Source: Stenotrophomonas bentonitica
Lineage (GTDB): Bacteria > Pseudomonadota > Gammaproteobacteria > Xanthomonadales > Xanthomonadaceae
Reading direction: 5' to 3'
Assembly (NCBI RefSeq): GCF_013185915.1
Contig: NZ_JAAZUH010000001.1
Location: 372,001 to 436,000, forward strand
Length of the DNA: 64,000 bases
Shown here piece by piece: positions 44,641 through 52,311 of the stretch; the stretch's first letter is position 1; the number at the start of each line of letters is the position of its first letter. A program made the translations under genes and the position numbers. The notes below the pieces were generated by a model. That model made no database searches, was not told the DNA's origin, and saw only the letters and a program-made list of their open reading frames with translations.

Positions 44641-44721
44641 CGCATCATCTCCATGGTGATTCCAACGCAGCCTCCAGTGGCCGCCCCGGGATCATACAAG
44701 ACACGTGAAAGGTTCCCCGCC

Positions 44722-46116
44722 ATGTCCGACATTGCTGCATCCCAGGCCTCTCCCCGCGCGTTCGACGCCATCATCATAGGCACCGGGCAGGCAGGCCCCG
44801 CGCTCGCGGGCCGGTTGCACGCGGCCGGCATGCGGGTGGCGATCATCGAGCGCCACTTCGTAGGCGGTACGTGCGTGAACACCGGCTGCAAGCCGACGAA
44901 GACGCTGGTTGCCAGCGCTTATGCCGCCCACACCGCCCGGCGCGGCGCGGAGTATGGGTTCGCAGCAGGCCCGGTCACCGTGGACATGGGCGTGGTGGCC
45001 GCGCGCGCACGCAAGGTGATCCTGGATTCGCGCAGCGGCAACGAGGACTGGTTGGGCAGCATGCCGAACGTAACGTTGATCCGCGGCCACGCGCGCTTCG
45101 AGGGCGCCGATACCGTGGTGGTCAACGGCGAACGACTGACCGCGCCGCGCATCTTCATCAACGTAGGCGGGCGCGCTTCGGTACCGGACATGCCGGGGTT
45201 GGCCAACGTGCCTTACCTCACCAACAGCAGCATGGTCGAGCTGGCTACCCTGCCCCGGCACCTGGTCGTGGTGGGCGGCAGTTACATCGGGCTGGAATTC
45301 GCGCAGATGTACCGGCGCTTCGGCGCACAGGTGACCATCATCGAGCGCTCCGACCGGCTGATCTCGCGCGAGGACCCGGACGTCTCGGCCGAAGTGCGGC
45401 GGATCCTCGAAGATGAGGGAATCGAGGTCCACACGGGTGCCAGCGACATTTCGTTCAAGACGCACGCAGAGGGTGTTGCCGTGTCCGTTGGCGCGACACC
45501 CGTGGTCGGCAGCCACGTTCTGATCGCCATCGGCCGGCGCCCGAACACCGACGACCTGGGCCTGGAGTCGGCTGGCATCACGAAAGACGCGCGTGGCTAC
45601 ATCACCGTGGACGACCACCTGCAGACCTCCGTGCCGGGCATCTGGGCGCTGGGCGACTGCAACGGACGTGGCGCGTTCACGCATACGGCCTACAACGATT
45701 TCGAGATCGTGGCCGCCAACCTGCTGGACGACGAGGACCGTCGGGTCAGCCAGCGGGTGCCCGGCTATGCGCTGTACATCGACCCACCGCTGGGGCGGGC
45801 CGGCATCTCGGAAGCCGAAGCGCTCAAAACCGGCCGCCCCTTGCTGTTCGCCAAGCGACCCATGATCAACGTCGGCCGCGCGGTGGAAAAAGGTGAAACC
45901 AAGGGCTTCATGAAAGTGGTCGCCGACGCCGAAACCCGGCGCATCCTTGGCGCGGCCATTCTGGGCACTGGCGGCGACGAGGCGATCCACGGCATTCTGG
46001 ACATGATGAGCGCCGACCGTCCGCTGGACGAGCTGCGCTGGGCAGTGCCGATCCACCCGACGGTTTCCGAGCTGATTCCCACCCTGCTGGTCGACCTTGC
46101 GCCGGCCGCCGACTGA
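44722..46116 (+). CDS. FAD-dependent pyridine nucleotide-disulfide oxidoreductase (mercuric-reductase-like)
   Basis: 464 residues. The N-terminal FAD fold is DAIIIGTGQAGPALAG. The redox-active disulfide motif is GGTCVNTGCKPTKT (Cys-x4-Cys). The NAD(P) fold is VVVGGSYIGLEFAQ, the FAD ADP-site is GIWALGDCNGRGAFTHTAYND, and the dimer-interface block ends DELRWAVPIHPTVSELIPT. The C-terminal H-P-T is the usual active-site base pair of dihydrolipoamide dehydrogenase relatives. No N-terminal heavy-metal domain and no C-terminal Cys pair, so a mercury substrate is unlikely. The start was chosen by homology and a nearby AAAGG; the frame extends upstream into noncoding DNA. Confidence 0.9.
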   Translation: MSDIAASQASPRAFDAIIIGTGQAGPALAGRLHAAGMRVAIIERHFVGGTCVNTGCKPTKTLVASAYAAHTARRGAEYGFAAGPVTVDMGVVAARARKVILDSRSGNEDWLGSMPNVTLIRGHARFEGADTVVVNGERLTAPRIFINVGGRASVPDMPGLANVPYLTNSSMVELATLPRHLVVVGGSYIGLEFAQMYRRFGAQVTIIERSDRLISREDPDVSAEVRRILEDEGIEVHTGASDISFKTHAEGVAVSVGATPVVGSHVLIAIGRRPNTDDLGLESAGITKDARGYITVDDHLQTSVPGIWALGDCNGRGAFTHTAYNDFEIVAANLLDDEDRRVSQRVPGYALYIDPPLGRAGISEAEALKTGRPLLFAKRPMINVGRAVEKGETKGFMKVVADAETRRILGAAILGTGGDEAIHGILDMMSADRPLDELRWAVPIHPTVSELIPTLLVDLAPAAD

Positions 46117-46127
46117 GGACGAACTGG

Positions 46128-47264
46128 ATGCGCAACATACGCTGGCTGTCGCTGTACCTGGGGCTGTGCACGGACCTGCTGCTTCCCCCGGCGTGGAGCA
46201 GGCCGCCGGCCGATTCGCCCATCCGCACCGAAACCGGCACCCTGCAGGGCGCTCCCTGGCGTGTCGACGTGCCGGCCCACTGGAATGGCGAACTGGTGGT
46301 GTATGCGCACGGGTTCGAGCCGATCGGCACGCCACGGCCGGACCCCTGGCCCGGCAACGCCTGGACCGAAGCGCTCACCCAGGCCGGCTACGCGGTGGCC
46401 CAGAGCGGGTACAGCAGCCAGGGCTGGGCGGTCACCGATGCGATCGCGGACCTGGAGCGCCTGCGCGCCCGGTTTGTCGCCCAGCATCCGGACACCCGGC
46501 ACAGCTGGATAATCGGCTTCTCGATGGGCGGCGCGGTGGCCATCGGCACGCTGGAACGACTGCCGCAGCACTACAGCGGTGGCGTGTCGATGTGCCGTGC
46601 CAACCTGCCGGGCGACGTACTGGCCGCCGAGATGCTGACTTCGCTGGTCGCGTTCGAGTATTTCTTCCCGGATGCGAAAGGCCTGCCGGAGGGAGGGCTT
46701 ATCTCGCCGGCAGCGGCAGCGATGCCCCAGGGGGAAACCTATGACGCCATCGCCGCAGCCATCGAGACGAATCCGGTGGCGGCCGCAACCCTGTCCCGGC
46801 GACTGGAACTGAAACCGGACGAACTGGCCGGGACGATCAGCCTGCATACCCTGGTGTTCCAGCAACTGGTCAAACGCAGTGGCGGCGTACCGGTGTCGAA
46901 CCAGCAGACGGTGTATTCCGGTTTCGGCGACGACAAGGCGTTCAACGCCGGTGTGCGGCGGGTGTCGGCAGACCCGTCCGCAGAAAGGAAACTGGCACGC
47001 GGGCTGGCGTTGACCGGCGCGCTGCAGAAACCGCTGGTGCTGCAGTACAACCTGGATGATCCGTCGGTGACGCCCCGCTTCGAACCAATTTACCCGGCAC
47101 TGGCGCGCAAGGCGGGGGCGGCCTCACAGCTTGCCCAGCTGCCCCCGGTGGGCAGCGGGCACTGCCAGTTCACGCCGCAACAGGTGCTGGCGGCAGAGGC
47201 GATGCAGAGTGCAGCCGCGCAGGCGACGTCGGCGGGGTCCACTGGCGAAGCGCAGCGCCCCTGA
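46128..47264 (+). CDS. Exported alpha/beta hydrolase
   Basis: 378 residues with an N-terminal signal-like stretch (LSLYLGLCTDLLLPPAWS). The core has VVYAHGFEP (oxyanion loop) and the nucleophile elbow WIIGFSMGGAVAIG. A catalytic Asp is likely in NLDDPSVTP and the His in GSGHCQF near the C-terminus. An alpha-helical lid is inserted (about 165-260). Relatives are uncharacterised esterase/lipases that are often periplasmic. It starts 11 bases after the reductase stop. The last 95 bp overlap the antisense zinc-ribbon gene. Confidence 0.85.
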   Translation: MRNIRWLSLYLGLCTDLLLPPAWSRPPADSPIRTETGTLQGAPWRVDVPAHWNGELVVYAHGFEPIGTPRPDPWPGNAWTEALTQAGYAVAQSGYSSQGWAVTDAIADLERLRARFVAQHPDTRHSWIIGFSMGGAVAIGTLERLPQHYSGGVSMCRANLPGDVLAAEMLTSLVAFEYFFPDAKGLPEGGLISPAAAAMPQGETYDAIAAAIETNPVAAATLSRRLELKPDELAGTISLHTLVFQQLVKRSGGVPVSNQQTVYSGFGDDKAFNAGVRRVSADPSAERKLARGLALTGALQKPLVLQYNLDDPSVTPRFEPIYPALARKAGAASQLAQLPPVGSGHCQFTPQQVLAAEAMQSAAAQATSAGSTGEAQRP

Positions 47265-47511
47265 GCGCCTGCTCGCCGCAACCGGCCGGGCAGCGCAGCA
47301 CGCGGGCGACCGAGGTGCTGACGAAGCCCTGCCCTTCCTCGGCCTTGAACACGGTCTCGCAGGACTGGCAACGGGCGACCATCGAGTACAGGTGCACGAT
47401 GCGACCGCTGCAGGGATCCTGCAGCGCGTTGAGGTCGAGCAGTTCGAACTGGCAGGTGTCGGGCAGCGGGCGCCGCGGCAGCGGATGGGGAATGGAGGTG
47501 TGCAGGTTCAC
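47170..47511 (-). CDS. Small CxxC zinc-ribbon-like protein
   Basis: 113 residues, not recognised. It has two cysteine pairs, CQSC and CPAGC, separated by about 24 residues (about 48-77), in a zinc-ribbon arrangement. Codon choice is typical for this genome, which supports a real gene. Its 3' end overlaps the 3' end of the hydrolase gene by 95 bases on the opposite strand. The tail (TPPTSPARLHSASPLPPAPVAA) is low-complexity and may be read-through of the antisense overlap. It stands alone on this strand. Confidence 0.65.
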   Translation of the reverse strand: MNLHTSIPHPLPRRPLPDTCQFELLDLNALQDPCSGRIVHLYSMVARCQSCETVFKAEEGQGFVSTSVARVLRCPAGCGEQALRGAALRQWTPPTSPARLHSASPLPPAPVAA

Positions 47512-47686
47512 GGGGCGCGCCGATGCTGGGGTGCGGCCACTCTAGGCAGCCCCGTGTGCAGCGGATGTGCAGCCGATATGCGGGCCAAGTAGATTTACTG
47601 ACGTGCGACCCGCAGACACACGCATGTGAATCGCAGCGCGCATGCGCACACTGGGCAGGTCCGGAACCCGCCAAGGCCGCGCCACC

Positions 47687-48097
47687 ATGCCCCATTCCAC
47701 GCCTCCGCCCACCGCGCCGCCGTCGCCGACCCTGTCCAACGACCTGGCCCGGGGGCGCACCCACCTGGCCAACGAGCGGACCCACCTGGCCTACCTGCGC
47801 ACCACGGTGTCGCTGATCGGCTTTGGCATCACCATCAACCGGTTCAGCACCTACCTGATCCAGAACGATGAGGCCCCGACCAAGGGGCGGCTGCTGCTGG
47901 ACGACGCCAGCAACGCGGGCATCGGCATGGTGGTGCTGGGGCTGGCCCTGCTTGTCTGGTCGTTGATCCGCTACAGCCTGGTGACGCGCGACATCGAACG
48001 GGGCCTGATCGATTCCCGGCATCGCGCCACCACGGCATTCACGGTCGGCCTGCTGCTGATCGGGGGCATGACCGCACTCTGGCTGTTCACCAGTTGA
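47687..48097 (+). CDS. DUF202 family membrane protein
   Basis: 136 residues. The DUF202 pattern is clear: LARGRTHLANERTHLAYLRTTVSLIGFG at the first membrane segment, then a second (GIGMVVLGLALLVWSLIRY) and a third (TVGLLLIGGMTALWLF). The family is of unknown function, usually three TM helices. The ATG was preferred over in-frame starts upstream because the family motif begins shortly after it. The next gene (48108) follows by 10 bases, so they are cotranscribed. Confidence 0.85.
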   Translation: MPHSTPPPTAPPSPTLSNDLARGRTHLANERTHLAYLRTTVSLIGFGITINRFSTYLIQNDEAPTKGRLLLDDASNAGIGMVVLGLALLVWSLIRYSLVTRDIERGLIDSRHRATTAFTVGLLLIGGMTALWLFTS

Positions 48098-48107
48098 GGA
48101 GGCTTCC

Positions 48108-48554
48108 ATGAAGATCCATCCCTACCGCATTGCGTTGTCGCTGGTGCTGGCGGCAACCATCCTGGTCGCCGCACCGCTGGTCCGGGCCCAGGCACAGCCG
48201 ACCCCTGCTGGCGTCGCCGCACCCTCCGAGGCCGAGCGCCCACGACGCTCCAACAAGTGGCGGATCGTGTTCGATGAGCGCGCCAAGTCCGACGGCGTCA
48301 TCAGTTTCCGGATCTGGCCGCGTGACGGCGCGCCGATTCAGGTCGACATACCGATCGTAGATGGCCAGTCGGAGAATCGCATCGCCTCCACCGTGCGCGA
48401 CGCGCTGAAGGTTCGCCTGGGCAAGGGCTTCCACGTGGAAACCGACGACGGCGAGGACGTGCTGGTCAAGGCGAAGCACGGCACCGGCGATTTCGGGCTG
48501 CAGCTGCTGGGCAACACCGCCCGCGACGTGGACATCAAACTGCGCCGCGAGTAA
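48108..48554 (+). CDS. Hypothetical exported protein
   Basis: 148 residues; GAGGAGG precedes the ATG. A signal peptide ends LVRAQAQP, then a short disordered stretch. The mature domain (about 50-148) has WRIVFDERAKSDGVISFRIW and VDIPIVDGQSENRIASTVRDAL, looking like an alternating beta/alpha fold with a helix near ASTVRDALKVRL. Not recognised. It is operonic with the DUF202 gene and probably acts in the periplasm. Confidence 0.75.
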   Translation: MKIHPYRIALSLVLAATILVAAPLVRAQAQPTPAGVAAPSEAERPRRSNKWRIVFDERAKSDGVISFRIWPRDGAPIQVDIPIVDGQSENRIASTVRDALKVRLGKGFHVETDDGEDVLVKAKHGTGDFGLQLLGNTARDVDIKLRRE

Positions 48555-48566
48555 GCGGCACTTACG

Positions 48567-48983
48567 CTACCGTCCGCTGCCTGCGTCGTGGTCCGAAGTA
48601 GACTCGTGCTGCCGCCCGCGTATCTCCTCGATGTCCCGTTCAAGGAAGTAGTTCAGGAAGGTCCGCACCACCGCAATCGCCGCCAACTGGCCGATGGAAT
48701 CCCAGGTGGTGTAGATAGCCGATTCCACGATGTCACCGGCCAGCTGCAGGGTCAGGCCGGCGACCAGCCAGCGCCCGTACTCCAGCCACATCGTGCGGCG
48801 CTGCGCGTTGGTGCCGCCGCGCACCATCAACAGCATCATCTTCACGAAGGCGACGATGGTCGCCACGGTGATCAGGATCAACGCGAGCAGCGCGATGATC
48901 GTCACCACCGGCTCGGTGAGCTTCACCAGCCAGGTCTCCAGCGGCAGCGGGTCCAGCGGTTGGGTGGCGGCGGCAAGGTTCAC
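48567..48983 (-). CDS. DUF1622 family membrane protein
   Basis: 138 residues. Three hydrophobic segments lie at about 25-52 (PVVTIIALLALILITVATIVAFV), 70-88 and 98-115. The pattern RTMWLEYGRWLVAGLTLQLAGDIVES is the DUF1622 signature. A cytoplasmic acidic tail (RDIEEIRGRQHES) ends the protein. The ATG overlaps the stop of the DUF4239 gene by four bases, so the two are translationally coupled and may form a complex. Function unknown. Confidence 0.82.
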   Translation of the reverse strand: MNLAAATQPLDPLPLETWLVKLTEPVVTIIALLALILITVATIVAFVKMMLLMVRGGTNAQRRTMWLEYGRWLVAGLTLQLAGDIVESAIYTTWDSIGQLAAIAVVRTFLNYFLERDIEEIRGRQHESTSDHDAGSGR

Positions 48984-49801
48984 GGTCCTGCTCCGGTGGG
49001 GGCATTGGGGAGATGCACTGCGCGCTGCAGGTCCAGCATCGGCTCCTGCGGCACGTTCACGGTGCCGGTACTGGGCAGGTCGAGATCCAGCACCAGGCCC
49101 ACCGCCAGCGAGAACAGCAGCAGCACCAGCGTGGTGGTGCTGCGTTTCTGCGCACGCTCATAACCCAGCAACCCTGCCGCCAGCAGTGAGAAGATGAACA
49201 ACAGCCGCAGGATCCGCGGCGGAATGTGGTCCTGGCGCGCGGCGAAGCGCTCGGTCGAAAGATCGATGGTCTGGTTGGTGGTGGTGACCAGCAGCGAGGC
49301 GCGCGGCGTGTCACGGAACGCCGCCGTGCCAGCTACTACCGCCGCCCAGAGCTCGTTCTGCAGGGCCACGGTGCGGGCATTGGTTTCCACTTCGGCATCG
49401 GCGCCCTTGGCATTGGCAAAGTCGACGCGTGAATCCACATAGCGGCGCAGCACCTCTCGAACGCGCTGGGTGTCGGTGGGTTCCAGCAGATCCGCGCGCA
49501 GCCAGGTGGTGCCCAGCGCGTTGGCTTCCTTCAGCACCAGGTTGCGGCGCTCGTCGTAGCGGCCCAACGCCAGCGAGAAAGTGAAGCCGATCAGCAGGGC
49601 CAGCAGCCCCAGTACCGTGGTAGTGGCAAACGCCACGCTCTCACCACCAGGGGTCTCATCACTGGCCTTGCCACCCGCGGGCGCGGGCCGATGACGCAGC
49701 CGCAGCCAGTTGCCCAGTTCGCGCGCCAGCAGCAACGCGATGAACAGCAGCAAGGTGATCAGCCACAGTGGCAGGTACGGGTAGCTTCCCTGCAGTTCCA
49801 T
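48980..49801 (-). CDS. DUF4239 (bestrophin-like) membrane protein
   Basis: 273 residues. The first hydrophobic segment is at 12-26 and another at about 60-80 (FATTTVLGLLALLIGFTFSLALG). The conserved phrase GRYDERRNLVLKEANALGTTWLRADLL is diagnostic of the bestrophin-like DUF4239 family. Two further TM helices lie near residues 195-240. Members resemble bestrophin channels in topology but lack functional tests. Coupled to the DUF1622 gene downstream by an ATGA overlap, with MarC immediately upstream. Confidence 0.84.
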   Translation of the reverse strand: MELQGSYPYLPLWLITLLLFIALLLARELGNWLRLRHRPAPAGGKASDETPGGESVAFATTTVLGLLALLIGFTFSLALGRYDERRNLVLKEANALGTTWLRADLLEPTDTQRVREVLRRYVDSRVDFANAKGADAEVETNARTVALQNELWAAVVAGTAAFRDTPRASLLVTTTNQTIDLSTERFAARQDHIPPRILRLLFIFSLLAAGLLGYERAQKRSTTTLVLLLFSLAVGLVLDLDLPSTGTVNVPQEPMLDLQRAVHLPNAPTGAGP

Positions 49802-49810
49802 GCCGGTGCC

Positions 49811-50461
49811 CTATGAAGTGATGATGGTGCGTACGGCACCGGTGATCAGCTGCAGCGCCAGCGCGACCTGCAGCATCCCCAACACGGCCGCCAGGATCTG
49901 CAATGGCAGTTGGCCCACCACACGCATGATCTGGCGGATGAAGAGCATGACCAGCAGGTCGAGAAGCAGCACCGCGATCGCCAGCCCCATGATCCAGAGG
50001 TAGCGCTCGGTGGACCCGCTCAGCGCCACCAGCACGATCAAGGCGGCGATACCGTAGGCCGGCAGCGTGACCGGGAACGCCAGCCGCGCGGCGGGTGGCG
50101 CGCTTGCCGCAGCCGGTGGCGGCGCGGGCGGTGCGTACTGGGCCAGCACCATCTGCAGGGCCACCAGCAGGAAGACCAGGCCGCCGGCCAGCTGCAGCAC
50201 GGCAGGAGCGATATGCCATTTGTGCAGCATCGCCCCGCCCAGCCCCCCGGCCGCCACGGTGGTGACCACGGCAATGCCAAAGACCTTCCAGGAGACTGCG
50301 GCCCACTGCTTCGATTCCATGCCCTGCGCGGCCGTCGCGTAGGCGCCGATGGCCTTGATCGGGCCGATCATGATGAAGAACAGCAGGAAGATGTCGGCCA
50401 GTGCCAGCAGGTGCGACGGCGACGGCGGAGTACCCAGGGCAGCAGGTATGACCAGCGACAT
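49811..50461 (-). CDS. MarC family integral membrane protein
   Basis: 216 residues. Six hydrophobic segments and the MarC/UPF0056 phrases FFIMIGPIKAIGAYATA, GIAALIVLVALSGS and LMVMLFIRQIMRVVGQLPLQILAAVLG-type segments are present. A Pro/Ala-rich insert (about 115-130) interrupts the central loop. MarC was once linked to multiple antibiotic resistance, but that role was later withdrawn. A GTG three codons earlier (50470) is an alternative start. It lies nine bp upstream of the DUF4239 gene and probably in the same operon. Confidence 0.86.
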   Translation of the reverse strand: MSLVIPAALGTPPSPSHLLALADIFLLFFIMIGPIKAIGAYATAAQGMESKQWAAVSWKVFGIAVVTTVAAGGLGGAMLHKWHIAPAVLQLAGGLVFLLVALQMVLAQYAPPAPPPAAASAPPAARLAFPVTLPAYGIAALIVLVALSGSTERYLWIMGLAIAVLLLDLLVMLFIRQIMRVVGQLPLQILAAVLGMLQVALALQLITGAVRTIITS

Positions 50462-50673
50462 CGAGCTCACCCCGCGGGCACGAAAAGTTCATGGCCAGAA
50501 TCGCGGAAGCACGCACGACGGCGCGTCAGTACTTCTACTTGTTTGCGACCAGTGAAGAATGCACCGCCTGTTCAGCCAATTCGAAGGCCGCAGGGTCGGA
50601 TTGAGGATAGACAGGCCATGCCCGCGCGCCGGACATTCATGTCGCCATCTTCGGCACGACGACAGGAGTTCCC

Positions 50674-51003
50674 GTGGCCGCTCGATACGTCCTGAGCCGA
50701 TCCGGCTCGCAGTTCCACTTCGTGCTGAAAGCCGGCAACAACGAAATCATCCTGCAGGGCGAGCGCTACACCACCAAGCAGAACGCGCTGTCCGGCATCG
50801 CCTCGGTGCGCGCCAACTCGCTGTACGAAGACCGCTACCTGCTCAAGAACGCGGTCAACGGCCAACCCATGTTCAACCTGATGGCCGCCAATGGGCTGGT
50901 GATCGGGACCAGCGAAACCTATACCTCGGCCGGCGCCCGCGAGAACGCAATCCGCTCGGTGATGACCAACGGCCCGGAGGCGCCGATAGACGACCAGAGC
51001 TGA
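50674..51003 (+). CDS. YegP-family (DUF1508) protein
   Basis: 109 residues from GTG; AGGAG lies six bases upstream. Two tandem DUF1508 repeats are visible: YVLSRSGSQFHFVLKAGNNEIIL...YTTKQNALSGIASVRAN and YLLKNAVNGQPMFNLMAANGLVIG...YTSAGARENAIRSVM. This is the E. coli YegP layout. The small cytoplasmic protein has no established function. It is monocistronic. Confidence 0.9.
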   Translation: MAARYVLSRSGSQFHFVLKAGNNEIILQGERYTTKQNALSGIASVRANSLYEDRYLLKNAVNGQPMFNLMAANGLVIGTSETYTSAGARENAIRSVMTNGPEAPIDDQS

Positions 51004-51089
51004 GTTACCCCTGCGGGTCTGGCAGGCACTGGCACCGGGATGGGTGCCCCGCTATGTTATGCGCCTTCCCTGCCCGGGCCCCGGCACCG

Positions 51090-52214
51090 ATGAGTTCGAC
51101 TGCGTCCCACCTTGATGCGTGCGAGAACTGCACCACCGCCCTCCAGGGCGACTTCTGCCACCAGTGTGGGCAATCGGCGCACAGTCCGGTACGCAGCTTC
51201 GGGCATGCCATTGAAGAGGTGTTCGAGTCGTTCTGGCACCTCGACGGGCGGATCTTCCGCACCCTCCGCCAGCTGCTGCTGCCCGGACGCCTTGCTGCCG
51301 ACTACCTGGCCGGCCATCGCACCCGCTACATCCCGCCGATCCGTCTGTTCGTGATCGTGGCGGTGCTTACCTTCTTCGTGGCGCGGTTGGCTGTCCACGT
51401 CGATGCCGGGACCTTTGTCGACAAGACGCCAGCACCGCCGGAAGTGGCAACCGCGTTCAAGGACGCCCGCACCAGCGAAGAGGTGGAGAAGGCACGCCGT
51501 GCCCATATCGCGCCGCTGGAAACCGCGCGTGCAACGATGCCCGAGTCGCTGCGCTTCACCATGGACCGGGCCATCGCCAAGATCGAGAAGCAGGCCGCGA
51601 AGCGCAACGAGGAATTGGCCGGGCAGCCCGCCCCCACCCCGTCCGCGACCCCCACCCCGCCACCGCGCGCCGAAACAGAAGCACCCAGGGGCTACACCCC
51701 GGTGGACATCGACTTCCTTCCGGGTTTCGCCAACCGCTGGCTCACCGGGCAGGCCGAGATCATCCGGCTCAACCTGCCCCGCATCAGTGAGCGGCCCCAG
51801 CTGCTGGTGAATGCCTTCTTCGCCTCGGTGCCGTCGGCCCTGTTCGTGCTGGTACCGCTGTTCGCGCTGCTGCTGAAGCTCTTCTATCTCGGCAGCGGCC
51901 GCCTGTACCTGGAGCACCTGGTCGTGGCGCTCTACAGCCATGCGTTCCTGTGCGTGGCCCTGCTGGGCATCCTGCTGCTGACCATGCTGGCCGGGCAGAG
52001 GCCCGATGTGCCCGTCGTGGGAACCCTGATCGGCCTCGCCATCGCCGCGCTGCTGACCTGGATGCCGGTCTACCTGCTGATCATGCAGCGTCGCGTCTAC
52101 GGGCAGTCCTGGCTGGTGACCTCGATCAAGTTCATGGCCCTGGGCTGGTTGTACTTCACCGTGGTGACCACGGCCACGGTGTTCCTGGCCATTGCCAGCC
52201 TGGCCCGGATCTAG
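51090..52214 (+). CDS. DUF3667 membrane protein with N-terminal zinc ribbon
   Basis: 374 residues. The N-terminus CENCTTALQGDFCHQCGQ is a CxxC...CxxC zinc ribbon and is followed by the DUF3667 signature SFWHLDGRIFRTLRQLLLPGRLAADYLAGHR. TM segments lie at about 85-105, 245-270, 290-320 and 335-365, separated by a long coiled, Pro-rich cytoplasmic or periplasmic insert (about 120-200). The family is of unknown function. The frame extends far upstream but codes for nothing sensible there; this ATG precedes the zinc ribbon. Confidence 0.86.
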   Translation: MSSTASHLDACENCTTALQGDFCHQCGQSAHSPVRSFGHAIEEVFESFWHLDGRIFRTLRQLLLPGRLAADYLAGHRTRYIPPIRLFVIVAVLTFFVARLAVHVDAGTFVDKTPAPPEVATAFKDARTSEEVEKARRAHIAPLETARATMPESLRFTMDRAIAKIEKQAAKRNEELAGQPAPTPSATPTPPPRAETEAPRGYTPVDIDFLPGFANRWLTGQAEIIRLNLPRISERPQLLVNAFFASVPSALFVLVPLFALLLKLFYLGSGRLYLEHLVVALYSHAFLCVALLGILLLTMLAGQRPDVPVVGTLIGLAIAALLTWMPVYLLIMQRRVYGQSWLVTSIKFMALGWLYFTVVTTATVFLAIASLARI

Positions 52215-52311
52215 GATCGGGGCGGTTCAGCCCCCTCCAACATGAACAGCCGGAATCAGGGAGAATAGCGGCCCGCTGTACGCCCGCCTGCCGCTCTCTC
52301 CCGGATCCAAC

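Noticed and set aside
44722..46116. True mercuric reductase
   Set aside because: It lacks the N-terminal HMA domain and the C-terminal Cys pair that bind mercury; a general disulfide-reductase label is safer.
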